Assembly (NCBI GenBank): GCA_019359675.1
Contig: JAHHGX010000080.1
Location: 62,001 to 126,000, forward strand
Length of the DNA stretch: 64,000 nucleotides
Reading direction: 5' to 3'
Origin: Calothrix sp. FI2-JRJ7
GTDB taxonomy: Bacteria; Cyanobacteriota; Cyanobacteriia; Cyanobacteriales; Nostocaceae
Shown: positions 62,538 to 64,000 of the stretch, one piece after another
Layout: each line of letters opens with the position of its first letter
Position numbering within the stretch: the first letter of the stretch is position 1
The notes under the pieces: generated by a model
What the model saw: only the letters and a program-made list of their open reading frames with translations
Told to the model about the DNA's origin: nothing
The model's database searches: none
Position numbers and translations under genes: made by a program

Positions 62538-63602
62538 CTACAGCTTTTCGTAGGCGCCTAAAATAATCTTTTCTGTTTCCTGCCAATTTATACACTGGTC
62601 TGTCACAGAAACACCATATTTTAAGTCTTTTAGGTTACTAGGTATTGGTTGATTACCCTCAGATAAATGTGACTCTAGCATCATCCCCACTATTGAGTTA
62701 TTCCCATCTACAATTTGTTGAATTACATTTTCAAAGACAGCACCTTGTAATTTATAATCTTTGTTTGAATTCCCGTGACTACAGTCTATGACAATAGAGG
62801 GTGAGACTTTAGCTTCTTTTAGCTTTGCTTCTACACGCGCAATATTTGCCGCATCGTAGTTAGGTTGACCGTTGCCACCTCGTAGAATAATATGTCCGTG
62901 GCTATTTCCTTTTGTTTTAAATACGCTGACTTGTCCTTGCTGATTTATTCCTAAGAAATTATGCGGACTTTTAGCAGCTTGCATTGCATTTAACGCTACT
63001 TGAATATTCCCATCTGTACCATTTTTAAAACCAACTGGCATCGAAAGTCCACTCGCTAACTCTCGGTGCGTTTGTGACTCGGTAGTACGGGCGCCAATTG
63101 CTGACCATGCCACAAGTTCGCTGATATACTGAGGTACAATCGGGTCAAGAGCTTCTGTACCCGACGGCAATCCTAATTCGGCAATTTGAATTAGTAAACT
63201 ACGTGCTATTAATAACCCTTTTTCTAAATGGAAAGAATCATCCATATCAGGGTCATTAATTAAACCTTTCCATCCAACTGTCGTGCGAGGCTTTTCAAAG
63301 TAAACTCGCATAATCAGTAAAAGCTTATCTTGCACCTTCTCTGCCAAAGCCTTTAATTTCTCTGAATATTCAATAGCAGCTTTTGTATCGTGAATTGAAC
63401 AGGGACCAACTACTACAAATTTTCTTCTATCTTGAAAGTCTAAGATATTTTTGATTTCTTGTCTAAATTTTAAAATATTTTGTTCCGCTGATTCTGTTAA
63501 AGGCACTTTGGCTTTTAACTCATCGGGCGTTAATAATATATCAGAGCTTTCAATATTAATATTATTGATTAAATTGTCATGCATGTTTGACATATCTTTC
63601 AT
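62538..63602 (-). CDS. aroG: 3-deoxy-7-phosphoheptulonate (DAHP) synthase, class I
   Basis: 354 residues, family length. Condenses phosphoenolpyruvate and erythrose 4-phosphate, the first step of the shikimate pathway. Signatures: VVVGPCSIHDTKAAIEYSEK near 60-80, MRVYFEKPRTTVGWKGLIND (substrate loop), AWSAIGARTTESQTHRELAS, GFKNGTDGNIQVALNA, IDCSHGNSNKDY with metal-binding Cys/His, and MLESHLSEGNQ. This is the AroG/F/H type with an N-terminal allosteric segment; the feedback amino acid cannot be told. Starts at 63602 or at the nearby in-frame ATG codons. Confidence 0.95.
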   Translation of the reverse strand: MKDMSNMHDNLINNINIESSDILLTPDELKAKVPLTESAEQNILKFRQEIKNILDFQDRRKFVVVGPCSIHDTKAAIEYSEKLKALAEKVQDKLLLIMRVYFEKPRTTVGWKGLINDPDMDDSFHLEKGLLIARSLLIQIAELGLPSGTEALDPIVPQYISELVAWSAIGARTTESQTHRELASGLSMPVGFKNGTDGNIQVALNAMQAAKSPHNFLGINQQGQVSVFKTKGNSHGHIILRGGNGQPNYDAANIARVEAKLKEAKVSPSIVIDCSHGNSNKDYKLQGAVFENVIQQIVDGNNSIVGMMLESHLSEGNQPIPSNLKDLKYGVSVTDQCINWQETEKIILGAYEKL

Positions 63603-63672
63603 GCTCGCTTGGGGTAGTGCATAAATGTTGGGGGCGTTACTAATTATAGATTAATTTGTCGAGCAAAAGATA

Positions 63673-63697
63673 ATCCCCCCAACGGGCTAGGGGGGAT
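63673..63697 (-). terminator. GC-rich terminator hairpin
   Basis: ATCCCCCC (63673-63680) pairs with GGGGGGAT (63690-63697), followed on the minus strand by TATCTTTTG. It would end the minus-strand gene at the right edge before aroG. Confidence 0.65.
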
Positions 63698-63799
63698 CAA
63701 ATCCAAATCAATATTAAGAGGAATGTTACAATTTCATTGAAAATTTAATTTTTCGTAACATTATGTAATACTGCTTTGGATGTGCTTAAAAAAGGCTAT

Positions 63800-64000
63800 C
63801 TATCCTTCTTCTCCAGGTTTATACTGAATGGCGCCTTCGGTAAAAGCGGTGACTTTACCTCGCTTTGCAAGAATTTCGCCCCACATTTGATTAAACGTAA
63901 CACCTCTCTTGTCAGCGAGGTATTGAACTCTGTCTTTAATGCCAAGTAACCGCTCCTGAAGTCTCTCAGATATTAGACTTTGCGCTTGCTGAACCTTGGT
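63800..64000 (-). CDS. Small hypothetical protein, 5' end outside window
   Basis: The last 66 codons of a gene paralogous to 62204-62476: TKVQQAQSLISERLQERLLG, RGVTFNQMWGEILAKRGKVT and AFTEGAIQYKPGEEG before TAG at 63800. The start is beyond the window. Presumably the same kind of small helical protein. Confidence 0.72.
   Translation of the reverse strand, partial: TKVQQAQSLISERLQERLLGIKDRVQYLADKRGVTFNQMWGEILAKRGKVTAFTEGAIQYKPGEEG

Overview
The window looks like chromosome of a filamentous, probably nitrogen-fixing cyanobacterium. The evidence is a nifJ-type pyruvate:ferredoxin oxidoreductase, pentapeptide-repeat, DUF4114 and Uma2 proteins, short AT-rich tandem repeats of the cyanobacterial type, and a TIGR03985-like WYL regulator. 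The palindrome GGCGCC is strikingly frequent, roughly 90-100 sites by eye, while the usual cyanobacterial HIP1 octamer GCGATCGC was not seen. All calls come from reading the sequence; no database search was run.

Layout. 1-2.5 kb: the 3' end of a hybrid histidine kinase, then decayed DNA with a multicopper-oxidase remnant. 2.5-15.8 kb: a type I CRISPR-Cas locus on the minus strand, in transcription order cas3 (split in two ORFs), array 2, cas8, cas7, cas5, cas6, cas4, cas1, a GC-rich repeat block, cas2, leader and array 1. 15.9-26.0 kb: a type III-D operon on the minus strand (CARF protein, cas10, csm3-like cas7, csx10, a double-cas7, csx19 and a large TIGR03986-like RAMP). 26.1-27.5 kb: a divergent WYL-domain regulator. 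27.7-43.3 kb: three more CRISPR arrays (31, 26 and 19 repeats). They are separated by a Uma2 gene, a small phage-like control module (XRE repressor, BRO-N antirepressor and small proteins), decayed DNA, and a pair resembling a conflict system (two-helix membrane protein plus HTH/pentapeptide protein). 43.6-59.7 kb: a mobile-element-like region with ribbon-helix-helix proteins, a co-linear membrane/ATPase operon, a candidate -1 frameshift joining the ATPase to an HNH-like domain, eight tandem 189-bp repeats beside a 53-residue ribbon-helix-helix gene, and a RepA-like helicase. 59.7-64 kb: a nifJ gene missing about its first 400 codons, two small paralogous genes and DAHP synthase.

How it fits together. 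All five arrays are read on the minus strand, with the leader at the right. They share one leader, and three of them are followed by cas2 or a broken cas2 copy, so the array units appear to have spread by duplication from the array 1/cas2 end. One adaptation module (cas1, cas2, cas4) and one Cas6 probably serve all arrays, and the type I and III-D effectors would share the crRNAs. Cas10 keeps the GGDD cyclase motif, so cyclic oligoadenylate signalling to the CARF protein is expected, but that protein's nuclease motif looks altered. A nearly identical 18-bp motif lies upstream of cas8 and between the III-D operon and the WYL gene, suggesting common control. The truncated nifJ next to replication and partition-like genes suggests that much of the window may be an element inserted into nifJ.
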